Below the pieces are notes generated by a model. It saw only the letters and a program-made list of their open reading frames with translations. It was not told the origin of the DNA and made no database searches. 64,000 nucleotides of DNA, taken from positions 62,001-126,000 of the forward strand of contig DASQZJ010000061.1 in the NCBI GenBank assembly GCA_035638775.1, written 5' to 3'. Positions 26,166 through 34,296 of the stretch are shown here, piece by piece. Positions within the stretch are counted from its first letter, which is position 1. Every line of letters starts with the position of its first letter. The position numbers were made by a program, and so were the translations under genes. Source of the DNA: DASQZJ01 sp035638775 (GTDB lineage Bacteria > Pseudomonadota > Gammaproteobacteria > UBA5335 > SLRW01).

Positions 26166-27293
26166 TCAGGTGCGCTGCTCGATCGGTACCCAGTCCTGCT
26201 TCTCCGGACCGACGTAGTCGGCGCTCGGGCGGATCAGGCGGTTGTTGGCGCGCTGCTCCATCACGTGCGCGGCCCAGCCGGTCACCCGGGACATGACGAA
26301 GATCGGCGTGAACAGCGGCGTCGGGATGCCCATGAAGTGATAGGCAGAGGCGCTGTAGAAGTCGAGGTTGGGGAACAGCTTCTTCTCGTCCCACATGGTC
26401 TTCTCGACCGCCTCCGATATGGCGAACAGCTTGTCCGGGTCTCCGGTCGCCTCGGAAAGGCGTTGCGCCCACGACTTGATCACCTCGTTGCGCGGGTCGT
26501 GCGTCTTGTAGATGGCGTGGCCGAAGCCCATGATCTTTTCCTTGCGCTCCAGCATGCCCTTCAGGCCGGTGACCGCATCCTCGGCGCTGCTGAAGCGCTC
26601 GATCAGCTCCATCGCCGCCTCGTTGGCGCCGCCGTGCAGCGGGCCGCGCAGGGTCCCGATGGCGCCGGTGATGCAGGAATAGAAATCGGACAGCGTCGCC
26701 GCACACACGCGGGCGGTGAAGGTCGAGGCATTGAACTCGTGCTCCGCGTACAGGATCAGAGAGGTGTCCATCGCCTCGCGGTGCAGGTCCGAGGGCGCCT
26801 CGCCGTGCAGCAGGTGCAGGAAATGCCCGCCGATGGACTCGTCGTCCGTGTCGGTGTCGATGCGCTTGCCGCTGCTGGCGTAGTGGTACCAGTACATCAG
26901 GATGGAGGGGAACGCGGCCAGCAGCCGGTCGGCGACGTCACGCTGCTGCTCGAAGCTGCGCTCCGGCTCCAGGGTGCCCAGCATCGAGCAGCCGGTGCGC
27001 ATCACGTCCATGGGATGGGCATCGGCGGGGATGCGCTCCAGCACGTCGCGCAGCGCCTGCGGCAGGCCCCGGAGCTTCTTCATGCGTGCCTGGTAGGCCT
27101 CCAGCTCCGAGCGGTTCGGCAGCTTGCCCTCCAGCAGGAGGCAGGCGACCTCTTCGAAGCGCGCCTTGCCGGACAGGTCCTTGATGTCGTAGCCGCGGTA
27201 GGTGAGGCCGCTGCCTTCCTTGCCCACGGTGGCGATCGACGTTTCACCCGCCGAGATGCCCCGCAGGCCGGCGCCGGGATTCTTCGCGCTCAT
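26166..27293 (-). CDS. prpC: 2-methylcitrate synthase
   Basis: Condenses propionyl-CoA with oxaloacetate to 2-methylcitrate. 375 aa, typical of short type II citrate-synthase paralogues. LTYRGYDIKDLS at the start, catalytic His region GPLHGGANEAAMELI, second His in IMGFGHAIYKTHDPR, and Asp in FPNLDFYSASAYHFMGIP. Starts at ATG 27293 with GGAGGG; the ATG overlaps the prpB stop by 4 bases, showing translational coupling. Distinguished from citrate synthase GltA by length and by the prp neighbours. Confidence 0.95.
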   Translation of the reverse strand: MSAKNPGAGLRGISAGETSIATVGKEGSGLTYRGYDIKDLSGKARFEEVACLLLEGKLPNRSELEAYQARMKKLRGLPQALRDVLERIPADAHPMDVMRTGCSMLGTLEPERSFEQQRDVADRLLAAFPSILMYWYHYASSGKRIDTDTDDESIGGHFLHLLHGEAPSDLHREAMDTSLILYAEHEFNASTFTARVCAATLSDFYSCITGAIGTLRGPLHGGANEAAMELIERFSSAEDAVTGLKGMLERKEKIMGFGHAIYKTHDPRNEVIKSWAQRLSEATGDPDKLFAISEAVEKTMWDEKKLFPNLDFYSASAYHFMGIPTPLFTPIFVMSRVTGWAAHVMEQRANNRLIRPSADYVGPEKQDWVPIEQRT

Positions 27294-28180
27294 TGGTTTC
27301 CCTCCTTCGCAAACAGTTCGTCCAGTTTGCGTTCGTAGTCGTGATACCCAAGTACTTCGTAGAGCTCGTCCCGCGTCTGCATGCGATCGATCACGTCCTT
27401 CTGCGTGCCCTGCTCGCGGATCGCACCGTAGACGGCGAGCGCGGCGGCGCTCATGGCGCGGAACGCGGAAAGCGGGTACAGCACCAGGCGCACGCCGGCG
27501 TCCCCCAGCTCGGAGACGGTGAACAGCGGGGTGCGCCCGAACTCGGTGATGTTGGCCAGCACCGGCACATCCAGCGCGTCGGTGAAGGCACGGTATTCGT
27601 CCAGCGTATGCAGGGCCTCGGCGAAGATCATGTCGGCGCCGGCCCCTGCGTAGGCGCGGGCGCGGTCGATCGCGGCCTGCGCGCCTTCGCTCGCCTGCGC
27701 GTCGGTGCGCGCCATGATCACGAACCGGCTGTCCTCGCGACCGTCCACCGCGGCCCGGATGCGGTCGCACATCTCGTCCGGCGACACCAGCGCCTTGCCC
27801 GGCCGGTGACCGCAGCGCTTGGCCTGGACCTGGTCTTCCAGGTGCAGCCCCGCCGCGCCCGCGCGACCCAGCTCGCGGACGCTGCGCGCGATCATGAACG
27901 CCTGCCCCCAGCCGGTATCGGCATCCACCAGCAGCGGAAGATCGGTGGCCCCGGCGATCCGGCGGACGTCCTCGCAGACGTCGTTCAGGGTGGTCAGGCC
28001 GAGGTCGGGCAGGCCGTAGGACGCGTTCGCGACCCCGGCGCCGGAGAGGTAGATGGCGCGGAAGCCGCTGCGCTCGGCGAGCAGGGCGGAGTAGGCGTTG
28101 ATGGTGCCGACGACCTGGAGGGGGTGCTCGGCTTCCACGGCCGCGCGCAGACGCGCGCCCGGTGACGTTTCTTGACTCAT
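27290..28180 (-). CDS. prpB: 2-methylisocitrate lyase
   Basis: Splits 2-methylisocitrate into pyruvate and succinate, the last step of propionate oxidation. 296 aa, ICL/PEP-mutase fold. The signature is VQAKRCGHRPGKALV (KRCGH catalytic loop, about residue 120), with LPLLVDADTGWGQ metal ligands and VIMARTDAQASEG. Starts at ATG 28180, AAGGGA upstream. First gene of prpBCD. No PrpR-type regulator is adjacent; the TetR gene 154 bases upstream on the same strand could regulate it, but its own operators lie on its far side. Confidence 0.95.
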   Translation of the reverse strand: MSQETSPGARLRAAVEAEHPLQVVGTINAYSALLAERSGFRAIYLSGAGVANASYGLPDLGLTTLNDVCEDVRRIAGATDLPLLVDADTGWGQAFMIARSVRELGRAGAAGLHLEDQVQAKRCGHRPGKALVSPDEMCDRIRAAVDGREDSRFVIMARTDAQASEGAQAAIDRARAYAGAGADMIFAEALHTLDEYRAFTDALDVPVLANITEFGRTPLFTVSELGDAGVRLVLYPLSAFRAMSAAALAVYGAIREQGTQKDVIDRMQTRDELYEVLGYHDYERKLDELFAKEGNQ

Positions 28181-28254
28181 CAGTTCCAATCCCTTGCCGG
28201 AAGACGGACGGATGCGGGCGTTACGGGGACTCGTGTGGCGCGGCAAACGCAGCC

Positions 28255-28284
28255 ATTCTAGAGCAGGGCCGGATTTGAACACAA
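28255..28284 (-). promoter_or_regulatory. Possible promoter of prpBCD
   Basis: On the minus strand TTGTGT (28284-28279) and TAGAAT (28260-28255) are separated by 18 bases, about 75 bases upstream of the prpB start. Reasonable sigma70 match (4/6 and 5/6). Confidence 0.45.
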
Positions 28285-28334
28285 TTCGGGCCGGAAGCGG
28301 GGCGCGGGCATGGCGTTCGCAACGCCGGCGGGCC

Positions 28335-28967
28335 TCACGCCAGCAGCCCCATGCGCAGGTTGTCCAGCATGGGATCGATCCGGGTCTCGGGCTCCGTTTC
28401 GGGACGCCGCAGCTGGCCGTCGAGCAGCAGCACCGCGAGGCCGTGAACGGCGGCCCAGACGGTGTCCGCGAGCGCCTCCGGATCGGTGTCCCGCACGATC
28501 CCGGCGCGCTGTCCGGCGCGGACCTCGGCCAGCAGCCGGTCGTAGGTGTTGTCGGCCGCGCGCGCCAGCGCCGGGTAGGCCTCACGCGCATCGGCGTCCA
28601 TCGAGAACATGACCCGGAAGTGGGCGGGTCGCTCCAGGGCGAAGCGGACGTAGGCATGGCCCATTGCCCGCATGCGGTCCAGCGGCGCGGCGGGTCCCGA
28701 GACTGCCGCCCCCATGGCACGGGCCAGCTCTTCGAAGCCTTCCTGCGCAACTGCAGCGACCAGCGCATCGCGATCGGCGAAGTGCCGATAGGGAGCGGCG
28801 TGGCTGACCCCCACCCGGCGCGCGACCTCGCGCAGGCTGAGCGCCGCCGGACCCTTGCGTGCCAGCAGGTCCAGCGCGGCCCCGAGCAGCGCCCGCCGCA
28901 GGTCGCCGTGGTGGTAGCCGCGCTTGCGCCGCGGCGTCTGCCGTCTCTTGCCCGGAACCCTGTTCAT
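28335..28967 (-). CDS. TetR-family transcriptional regulator
   Basis: One-component repressor, 210 aa. An Arg/Lys-rich N-terminus (KRRQTPRRKRGYHHGDLRRA) leads into the TetR HTH with LSLREVARRVGVSHAAPYRHF at about 43-63. A TetR C-terminal ligand domain follows (HAYVRFALERPAHFRVMFS), of the WHG type. ATG 28967 has GGAGGA. Divergent from a membrane-protein gene; two GTTTAC-type operator sites lie between them, so autoregulation and control of that gene are likely. Confidence 0.9.
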   Translation of the reverse strand: MNRVPGKRRQTPRRKRGYHHGDLRRALLGAALDLLARKGPAALSLREVARRVGVSHAAPYRHFADRDALVAAVAQEGFEELARAMGAAVSGPAAPLDRMRAMGHAYVRFALERPAHFRVMFSMDADAREAYPALARAADNTYDRLLAEVRAGQRAGIVRDTDPEALADTVWAAVHGLAVLLLDGQLRRPETEPETRIDPMLDNLRMGLLA

Positions 28968-29005
28968 CGGCACGTCCTCCTCCGCGGCGGACCCTAGCAC
29001 AAAAT

Positions 29006-29066
29006 GTTTACATCGAAAACAATGTTGACATAAGCAACATTGGTACATAAAGTTTACGCCGTAAAC
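29006..29066. promoter_or_regulatory. Paired operators and promoter between the tetR and membrane-protein genes
   Basis: Perfect palindrome GTTTACGCCGTAAAC at 29052-29066 and an imperfect copy GTTTACATCGAAAAC at 29006-29020. On the plus strand TTGACA (29025-29030) is followed after 17 bases by TAAAGT (29048-29053), whose end touches the perfect operator. The second operator lies toward the tetR start. This is a classic repressor layout for the divergent pair. Confidence 0.75.
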
Positions 29067-29087
29067 ATCAAACAAGAGGTTTGCTTT

Positions 29088-29744
29088 ATGAATACGGTTT
29101 CCGTGCTGCTGGCCCTGACGATGGTTTTCGCCGCCCTGGCCGCGGTGGCCGGCTCGGTTGAGCTGGCCGGCGGCCAGGCGGGCGACGGCGCGCCGATCCG
29201 GACGCTGTACGTCAACAGCCTGGGCGGCGCCACCGCGGGGGCCCTGCTGCTCGCCGCCCTGCGCGCCGACTGGATGCTCCTGCTGCTGGCGATGCTCGCC
29301 GGCTACCTGCTGCTGAGCGCGGCACGCAACCGCCGGGCGGCGGAGCGGTCCCGCCGTTCCGCCGCGCCGGCGGACTGGGCGGGCGCCGTGCTCCTGCTGG
29401 CGGGATATGCGGCGCTCGCCGCGGCAGGCCTGGCCCAGCTGCCCCGGGGTGCGGCGACGGCGCCGATGGCGCTGGTGCTGGGCGGCGTGGCCGCGGTCGT
29501 GGCGGTGCGCGACCTGGAGTCCTGGCTGCTGCCGGACATCCGCCCGGAGGAATGGCTGCGGCGCTACCGGATCCGCGCGGCTTCGGCGCAGATCTCGGTG
29601 TTCGCGCTGGCGTGCGTGGTCGACCTGGCCCTTCTCGCCCCGCCGGTGCGCTGGGCGTTCCCGGCACTCGGGGCACTGGCCCTGGCGACCGGGCTGCTGC
29701 GGCGGCTCGCGCTCACGACCGGAACGCGCCGGGGAGCCCACTGA
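29088..29744 (+). CDS. Uncharacterised polytopic membrane protein
   Basis: 218 aa, very hydrophobic, Ala/Leu-rich, with about six or seven predicted membrane helices. A short charged loop (NRRAAERSRR) lies near residue 82 and a conserved-looking acidic patch VRDLESWLLPDIRPEEWLRRY near 140-160. I recognise no family. ATG 29088 has AGAGG 8 bases before it. It is the divergent partner of the TetR gene and sits just behind the operators, so it is probably induced by the TetR ligand. A role in efflux or membrane stress is possible but unsupported by motifs. Confidence 0.7.
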   Translation: MNTVSVLLALTMVFAALAAVAGSVELAGGQAGDGAPIRTLYVNSLGGATAGALLLAALRADWMLLLLAMLAGYLLLSAARNRRAAERSRRSAAPADWAGAVLLLAGYAALAAAGLAQLPRGAATAPMALVLGGVAAVVAVRDLESWLLPDIRPEEWLRRYRIRAASAQISVFALACVVDLALLAPPVRWAFPALGALALATGLLRRLALTTGTRRGAH

Positions 29745-29748
29745 GCGG

Positions 29749-30681
29749 TCAACCCGGGTCGATCCCCAGCAGGACCCGCAGGTGCGCCACCACGCTGCGG
29801 CCCAGCGCCGACAGGTTGTAGCCGCCTTCCAGGGTGGAGACCAGGCGCCCGTCGGCGAACCGGCGGGCGATCTCCATCACCTGGTGACTCACCCAGGTGT
29901 AGTCGCGCTCGCCCAGGTTGAGCTCGGCCAGCGGGTCTTCGCGATGGGCATCGAAACCGGCGGAGACGAACACCATCTGCGGGCGGAAGCGCTCCACGGC
30001 GGGCAGCCACAGGCTGGTCACGGCGTCCCGGAACTCCCAGCCGCCGGCGCCCCGGTGCAGCGGAACGGTGACCACGTTCGAGGGTGTCCGCGAGAGGTCC
30101 GTGAAGGGGTAGAACGGGTACTGGAAGCTCGAGCAGACCAGCACCCGGTCGTCGTCGGCGAAGATGTGCTCGGTGCCGTTGCCGTGATGTACGTCGAAAT
30201 CGAGAATCACCACCCGCTCCAGCCCGTGAGACGCCAGCGCATGGGCCGCGCCGCAGGCGAGGTTGTTGAACAGGCAGAAGCCCATCGCCGACCCGCGCTC
30301 GGCGTGATGGCCGGGGGGCCGAACGCTGCAGAACGCGTTGTCCAGGTCGCCGCCGATCACGCTGTCGGTTGCCAGGATCAGCGCCCCCGCGGCGCGGCGG
30401 GCCGCCTCCAGCGAATGCGGGTTCATCGAGGTGTCCGGGTCCAGCTCGACGTGTCCCTGCCGCGGCGCAAGCTGCTCGATTTCGTCGACGTAGGCCGGCA
30501 GGTGCACCCGTTCGAGTTGCTCGCGGGTCACCAGCGGTGCCTCCAGGTGGGTGAGCAGGCCGTCCAGGCCGGCGGCGAGCAGCTGGTCCTCGATCGCCGC
30601 CAGGCGCGCCGGACACTCCGGATGGAACTCGCCCATGTCGTGCTGCCGGCATGCGGGGTGGGTGATGAAGCCGGTGGTCAT
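29749..30681 (-). CDS. Class II histone-deacetylase-family amidohydrolase
   Basis: Zinc deacetylase of the HDAC/AcuC/acetylpolyamine-amidohydrolase superfamily. 310 aa. Motifs: MGEFHPECPARLAAI, catalytic His pair in RPPGHHAERGSAMGFC, zinc ligands in ILDFDVHHGNGTEHIF and VSAGFDAHREDP. All catalytic residues are intact. Bacterial members act on acetylated small amines or on acetyl-lysine; which applies here is unknown. Convergent with the membrane-protein gene, 4 bases apart. Confidence 0.9.
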   Translation of the reverse strand: MTTGFITHPACRQHDMGEFHPECPARLAAIEDQLLAAGLDGLLTHLEAPLVTREQLERVHLPAYVDEIEQLAPRQGHVELDPDTSMNPHSLEAARRAAGALILATDSVIGGDLDNAFCSVRPPGHHAERGSAMGFCLFNNLACGAAHALASHGLERVVILDFDVHHGNGTEHIFADDDRVLVCSSFQYPFYPFTDLSRTPSNVVTVPLHRGAGGWEFRDAVTSLWLPAVERFRPQMVFVSAGFDAHREDPLAELNLGERDYTWVSHQVMEIARRFADGRLVSTLEGGYNLSALGRSVVAHLRVLLGIDPG

Positions 30682-30897
30682 ACTGCAGCGCGCCTCGGGT
30701 TGGCCTGTTCACGGGACACCGCCCGCCGGTCCCGATGCGGGCAAGGTGCGCGCCGGGCGGCGGCCGTGGTCGCCTCCCTGCAACAGTATCAGGAATCCCG
30801 CATTCCCGTCCCCGGGGCCCGGCACGCGCGAGGCCGGCATCGGACGGCGCCTGCCCCATTCCGGCGCCCGGCGGCGGATACGCCCGCGGCCCGGGGT

Positions 30898-31857
30898 TCA
30901 GGCGGCCTGACGGTCCAGCCAGACCTCGAGGCCCTGGGTATTGAGGTCCAGGTCCATTTCCATCAGGCGATCGACCGCGGCCGCCGACAGCGGGCACGCG
31001 TGCGCCGCCAGCCGCTCCCCCAGGTAGGCGCGCATGTCCGCGCGAATCCCGGCATGGCGCTGCGCGCCGGCGTTCGCATGGCGGCGCGCGATCCCCGCCA
31101 GCGCGTCGATGTCGCGATGCATCTCCGCCGCCAGGCGGTCCAGATCGGTGACACGACTGTAGTGGGTGACGAATACCGCCGCGGGATCCAGCGCCATGAG
31201 CCGGTCGATGGACGCGTGCAGCGCCGCCGGATCGAAGTGCACGGGCGTGGTGGTGGGGAAGATGAACTCCCCCCGCGCGGTGTCGAACTCGCGGTACGAC
31301 AGGCCGAAGGTGTCGCCGGAGAACACCGCCCGCGCATCGGGGTCGTGGATCGAGTAATGGTGGTAGGCGTGGCCCGGGGTGTCGAGGAACACCAGTTCCC
31401 GCGAGCCCAGCCGCAGCTGCTCGCCGTCGGCGACCTCGTGCACGCGCTCCGCCGGCACCGGCGGGATCTCGCCGTACAGGCGCTGCATTTCCGCCTCGCC
31501 GTACACGGCCGTGGAGCCGCGGATCAGCTTCGACGGATCGATCATGTGCCGGGCGCCGCGCGGGTGCGCCACCAGGGTCGCGCGGGGCAGGTGCCGCATC
31601 AGCTCGCCGGCGCCGCCGGCGTGGTCCAGATGCACATGGGTGACGCAGACGTAGCGCACCTGCTCGCGCGCCAGCCCCTTGCGCTCGAGCGCGGCCAGCA
31701 GCAGCGGCACCGAGTAGCTGGTGCCGGTATCGACGAAGGCCGCCTCCCCCGCGTCGACGATCAGGTGACTGGCATCGGCCAGGGGCCTCACGTACTGCGT
31801 GTCGATCGCGCTGATGCCGTGGTCGAAATCGGTGATATGGGGGTCCGCTCCGCTCAT
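30898..31857 (-). CDS. Metallo-beta-lactamase-fold hydrolase
   Basis: 319 aa; the conserved start is DHGISAIDTQYVRPLADASH. Metal motif VTHVHLDHAGGAG (His74, His76, Asp78, His79), then FLDTPGHAYHHYSIHD and AVFSGDTFGLSYRE, typical of a widespread proteobacterial subfamily of unknown substrate. ATG 31857 chosen because the conserved block starts 10 residues in; an ATG at 31887 is possible. Only distantly similar to the other metallo-hydrolase at 17337-18194. Divergent from the thioesterase across a perfect 16-base palindrome. Confidence 0.83.
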   Translation of the reverse strand: MSGADPHITDFDHGISAIDTQYVRPLADASHLIVDAGEAAFVDTGTSYSVPLLLAALERKGLAREQVRYVCVTHVHLDHAGGAGELMRHLPRATLVAHPRGARHMIDPSKLIRGSTAVYGEAEMQRLYGEIPPVPAERVHEVADGEQLRLGSRELVFLDTPGHAYHHYSIHDPDARAVFSGDTFGLSYREFDTARGEFIFPTTTPVHFDPAALHASIDRLMALDPAAVFVTHYSRVTDLDRLAAEMHRDIDALAGIARRHANAGAQRHAGIRADMRAYLGERLAAHACPLSAAAVDRLMEMDLDLNTQGLEVWLDRQAA

Positions 31858-31934
31858 CTCGTGAATTCCGCGAAAAGGGTCAAGCATACCGCTCCCGGCA
31901 AGTGCCGGAAAATGCCGGCGTCCGCGCTGCTGCC

Positions 31935-31950
31935 AACCTTCCGGAAGGTT
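31935..31950. promoter_or_regulatory. Perfect 16-base palindrome in a divergent gap
   Basis: AACCTTCCGGAAGGTT lies midway between the starts of the metallo-hydrolase (31857) and thioesterase (31988) genes. Its symmetry and place suggest an operator for a dimeric regulator; no regulator gene is adjacent. Confidence 0.5.
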
Positions 31951-31987
31951 GCTAAGCTCGGGAAGGACACGTCGCCAGGAGGATACC

Positions 31988-32443
31988 GTGACCGGAACGG
32001 GAACCGGCCGTCCGCTCGCCGACATCAACCGGCTGATCCGCGAGAACCGGGTCGACGATTATCCCTCCGCCAACCGGGACCTGGGCATGCAGCCGCTGCG
32101 CTTCGCCGAGGGTGAATCCCGCTGGCGGTGGGCGCAACAGCCCGGGCGCGTGCTCAACCCCTTCGGCACCGTGCAGGGAGGCTATCTCGCGGTGTTCGTG
32201 GACGAGCTGCTCGCCACCGCGGTCGGTTCCGTGCTGGAGGAAGGCGAGTGGGCGATGACCGCGGATACGCGGCTGTCCTACCTGCGGGCGGTGCCCCCCG
32301 GCGAGATCGAGGGCGGTGCGCGGGTGCTGCGTCGCAGCCGCTCGCTGGCCTTTCTCGAGGCGGGCGTGACGGACGCTCGCGGACGCGCCGTGGTCACCGC
32401 CGCCTCCACCTGGTCGATCAGCCGGCAGCGGGACGAACACTGA
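31988..32443 (+). CDS. PaaI-type hotdog-fold thioesterase
   Basis: Predicted acyl-CoA thioesterase, 151 aa, single hotdog domain. The helix motif NPFGTVQGGYLAVFVDELLATAVGSVL contains the usual Gly-Gly turn and the acidic catalytic residue of PaaI-like enzymes. LSYLRAVPPGEIEGGARVLRRSRSLAFLEA is the second half. The start is GTG 31988 preceded by a perfect AGGAGG five bases upstream; longer frames have no ribosome site. Substrate unknown; aromatic or medium-chain acyl-CoAs are typical. Confidence 0.85.
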   Translation: MTGTGTGRPLADINRLIRENRVDDYPSANRDLGMQPLRFAEGESRWRWAQQPGRVLNPFGTVQGGYLAVFVDELLATAVGSVLEEGEWAMTADTRLSYLRAVPPGEIEGGARVLRRSRSLAFLEAGVTDARGRAVVTAASTWSISRQRDEH

Positions 32444-32478
32444 TCCGGAGCAACAGCCACTTCGGGAGGGAAGCCAAC

Positions 32479-32934
32479 TTGGATGCATTGCTCGTAGGGG
32501 CCGGCGCGCTCGTGCTGGTTCTCACGGTCACCATGCTCGCGACCCGGCGCGGCGGACGGGATCCGCGCAACCTGCGGCGGATGGAGGACGAAGCCTTCGG
32601 GCATCGTCTCGGCGCCGCCTTCGGCGCACGGGGCTTTCACGTCACGCACCGGGACGCCGGACCCGGGCCCGTGCAGCTGGTGCTCGCGCGGGAGGGGAAA
32701 CGCTACCTCGTGACCTTCCGGCACTGGCGGGCCGAATTCGTCGGCGCGAACCCCGTCGCCGAGCTGCTGCAGGCGATCCACACCGAGGAGGCCGACGGCG
32801 GTTACATCGTGACCACCGGGCGCTTCACCGGCGAGGCCCGCAAGGCGGCCGCGAACAGCGGCATCGAGCTGATCGCCGGCCGCGAGCTCGCGGACCTGGT
32901 GGAAGGCCGGACGGGCAGGGACCGCCGGGCATGA
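32479..32934 (+). CDS. Membrane-anchored Mrr-like protein with degenerate nuclease site
   Basis: 151 aa from a TTG start at 32479 (GGGAGGG upstream). One membrane helix (about 4-20) is followed by a restriction-endonuclease-like (Mrr_cat) fold: FGARGFHVTHRD, VQLVLAREGKRYLVTFRHWR, GGYIVTTGRFTGEARKAAAN and IELIAGRELADLV. In active Mrr domains the motif is DLxx...VQCKxW. Here Asp is replaced by Gln and the QxK pair by Thr-Phe-Arg, so nuclease activity is probably lost. Its stop overlaps the sulfurtransferase ATG. Function unknown; perhaps a DNA-binding or scaffold membrane protein. Confidence 0.78.
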   Translation: MDALLVGAGALVLVLTVTMLATRRGGRDPRNLRRMEDEAFGHRLGAAFGARGFHVTHRDAGPGPVQLVLAREGKRYLVTFRHWRAEFVGANPVAELLQAIHTEEADGGYIVTTGRFTGEARKAAANSGIELIAGRELADLVEGRTGRDRRA

Positions 32935-33782
32935 GTCTCGGCCCCCTGATCGGCGTCGAACGTCTCGCCCGGCACCTGGACGACCCCGGATGGGCGGTGC
33001 TCGACTGCCGCTTCCGGCTGGACGCTCCCGGCGCCGGGCGGATCGACTGCGAGCGCGGCCACATTCCGGGCGCCGTTTATGCGCACCTGGAGGAGGACCT
33101 GTCCGGCCCCGTCACGCGGGGCTCCGGACGGCATCCGCTGCCCGCGCCGGCGACCCTCGCCCGGCGCATGGAACGACTCGGCGTGGGTGACCGCACCCGG
33201 GTGGTCTGCTACGACGAGGTCACCGGGCCCTTCGCCGCCCGGGCCTGGTGGCTGCTGCGATGGCTCGGACACGTGGACGCGGCCGTCCTGGACGGCGGGA
33301 TACGGGCGTGGCAGGCCGCCGGATACCGGCTCGACGACGGGATCCCGTCCCCGCTGCCGGGGCAGCTGTCGGCGTCCCCGCGAACCGCGATGACGGTTAC
33401 GGCGGGGGAGATCGAGGCCCGCGCGGGCAACCCCGGCTGGCTGCTGCTCGACGCCCGCAGCCCCGAGCGCTTTCGCGGCGAGCGGGAACCGATCGACCCC
33501 GTGGCCGGGCACATTCCAGGCGCACGCAACCGGCCCTGGACGGACAACCTGGACGGGCGCGGATTCCTGCAGCCGGCGGACCGGCTGGCCGACGCGCTGG
33601 CGCACACGCTCGGCCGGGCCGCTCCGGGGCAGGTGGTCTCCTACTGCGGGTCCGGCGTGACGGCCTGCCACAACCTGCTCGCCATGAGCGTGGCGGGACT
33701 GGAGGGCGGGCGCCTGTATCCGGGTTCCTGGAGCGAGTGGGTGCGCGATCCCGGACGCCCGGTCGCGACCGGCGGCGAGTGA
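32931..33782 (+). CDS. sseA: Thiosulfate/3-mercaptopyruvate sulfurtransferase
   Basis: Two tandem rhodanese domains, 283 aa. The N-terminal inactive domain has FRLDAPGAGRIDCERGHIPGA (21-41). The C-terminal domain holds the persulfide Cys in YCGSGVTACHN, the CGSGVTA loop found in SseA-type mercaptopyruvate sulfurtransferases. Transfers sulfane sulfur to cyanide or thiols. ATG overlaps the upstream stop (ATGA). The symbol follows the family and orthology is not proven. Confidence 0.88.
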   Translation: MSLGPLIGVERLARHLDDPGWAVLDCRFRLDAPGAGRIDCERGHIPGAVYAHLEEDLSGPVTRGSGRHPLPAPATLARRMERLGVGDRTRVVCYDEVTGPFAARAWWLLRWLGHVDAAVLDGGIRAWQAAGYRLDDGIPSPLPGQLSASPRTAMTVTAGEIEARAGNPGWLLLDARSPERFRGEREPIDPVAGHIPGARNRPWTDNLDGRGFLQPADRLADALAHTLGRAAPGQVVSYCGSGVTACHNLLAMSVAGLEGGRLYPGSWSEWVRDPGRPVATGGE

Positions 33783-33783
33783 A

Positions 33784-34143
33784 TCATTGCTGCGGCACCT
33801 GCGCCTCCAGCCACCGGCGGATCACCGCCAGCACGTGCGCCTTCTCGCCGCCCGTCAGGGCACGCCGCGCGGGGATGCCGTGCCAGCGCGCCAGGCAGCC
33901 CCGGCAACAGGTCGCGGTGGCGTGCTGCGCGACGAACACCGGGTGCCTGCGCATCGGCGTCTGGCGACCGTCATTGGCGGGCGCCGCCGGCGCGAGCCGC
34001 TGCTCCACGAATCGCGCGGCGTGCTCCATCAGCACGTCCACACCCCGGTCGGCCGCGTAGGCCCGTTCCCGCCCGCCCAGGACGAAGCGTCGCCGGAATG
34101 GCGAACGGGACAGGGCCCGGAACAGTTCGTCGTGATCCCTCAT
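33784..34143 (-). CDS. DUF4186 family protein
   Basis: 119 aa soluble protein matching the DUF4186 pattern: FRRRFVLGGRERAYAADRG, then the invariant block NDGRQTPMRRHPVFVAQHAT and CCRGCLARWHGI (two Cys plus His, possible metal or redox site), then LTGGEKAHVLAVIRRWLEAQ. Function of this family is unknown to me. It is convergent with the sulfurtransferase gene with a one-base gap; the Cys motif next to a sulfurtransferase is noted but may be chance. Confidence 0.82.
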   Translation of the reverse strand: MRDHDELFRALSRSPFRRRFVLGGRERAYAADRGVDVLMEHAARFVEQRLAPAAPANDGRQTPMRRHPVFVAQHATATCCRGCLARWHGIPARRALTGGEKAHVLAVIRRWLEAQVPQQ

Positions 34144-34296
34144 GCTGCCGACCAGCCCCGGACGCCCGGATGCGGCTGCCGCGTGGCGGCACCCGGAAGG
34201 CCCGGACCCGCCGCGTTATACTGTCCGCATTCCGCCGACGGGCGGGGCGCAACGATCCCGAACGTCACCCGGGCACCATAGAGGATCGGACCGGCG

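Noticed and set aside
24741..28180. Long plus-strand frames across prpBCD
   Set aside because: They run antisense to three clearly identified enzymes and their translations are repetitive His/Val/Gly-rich strings.
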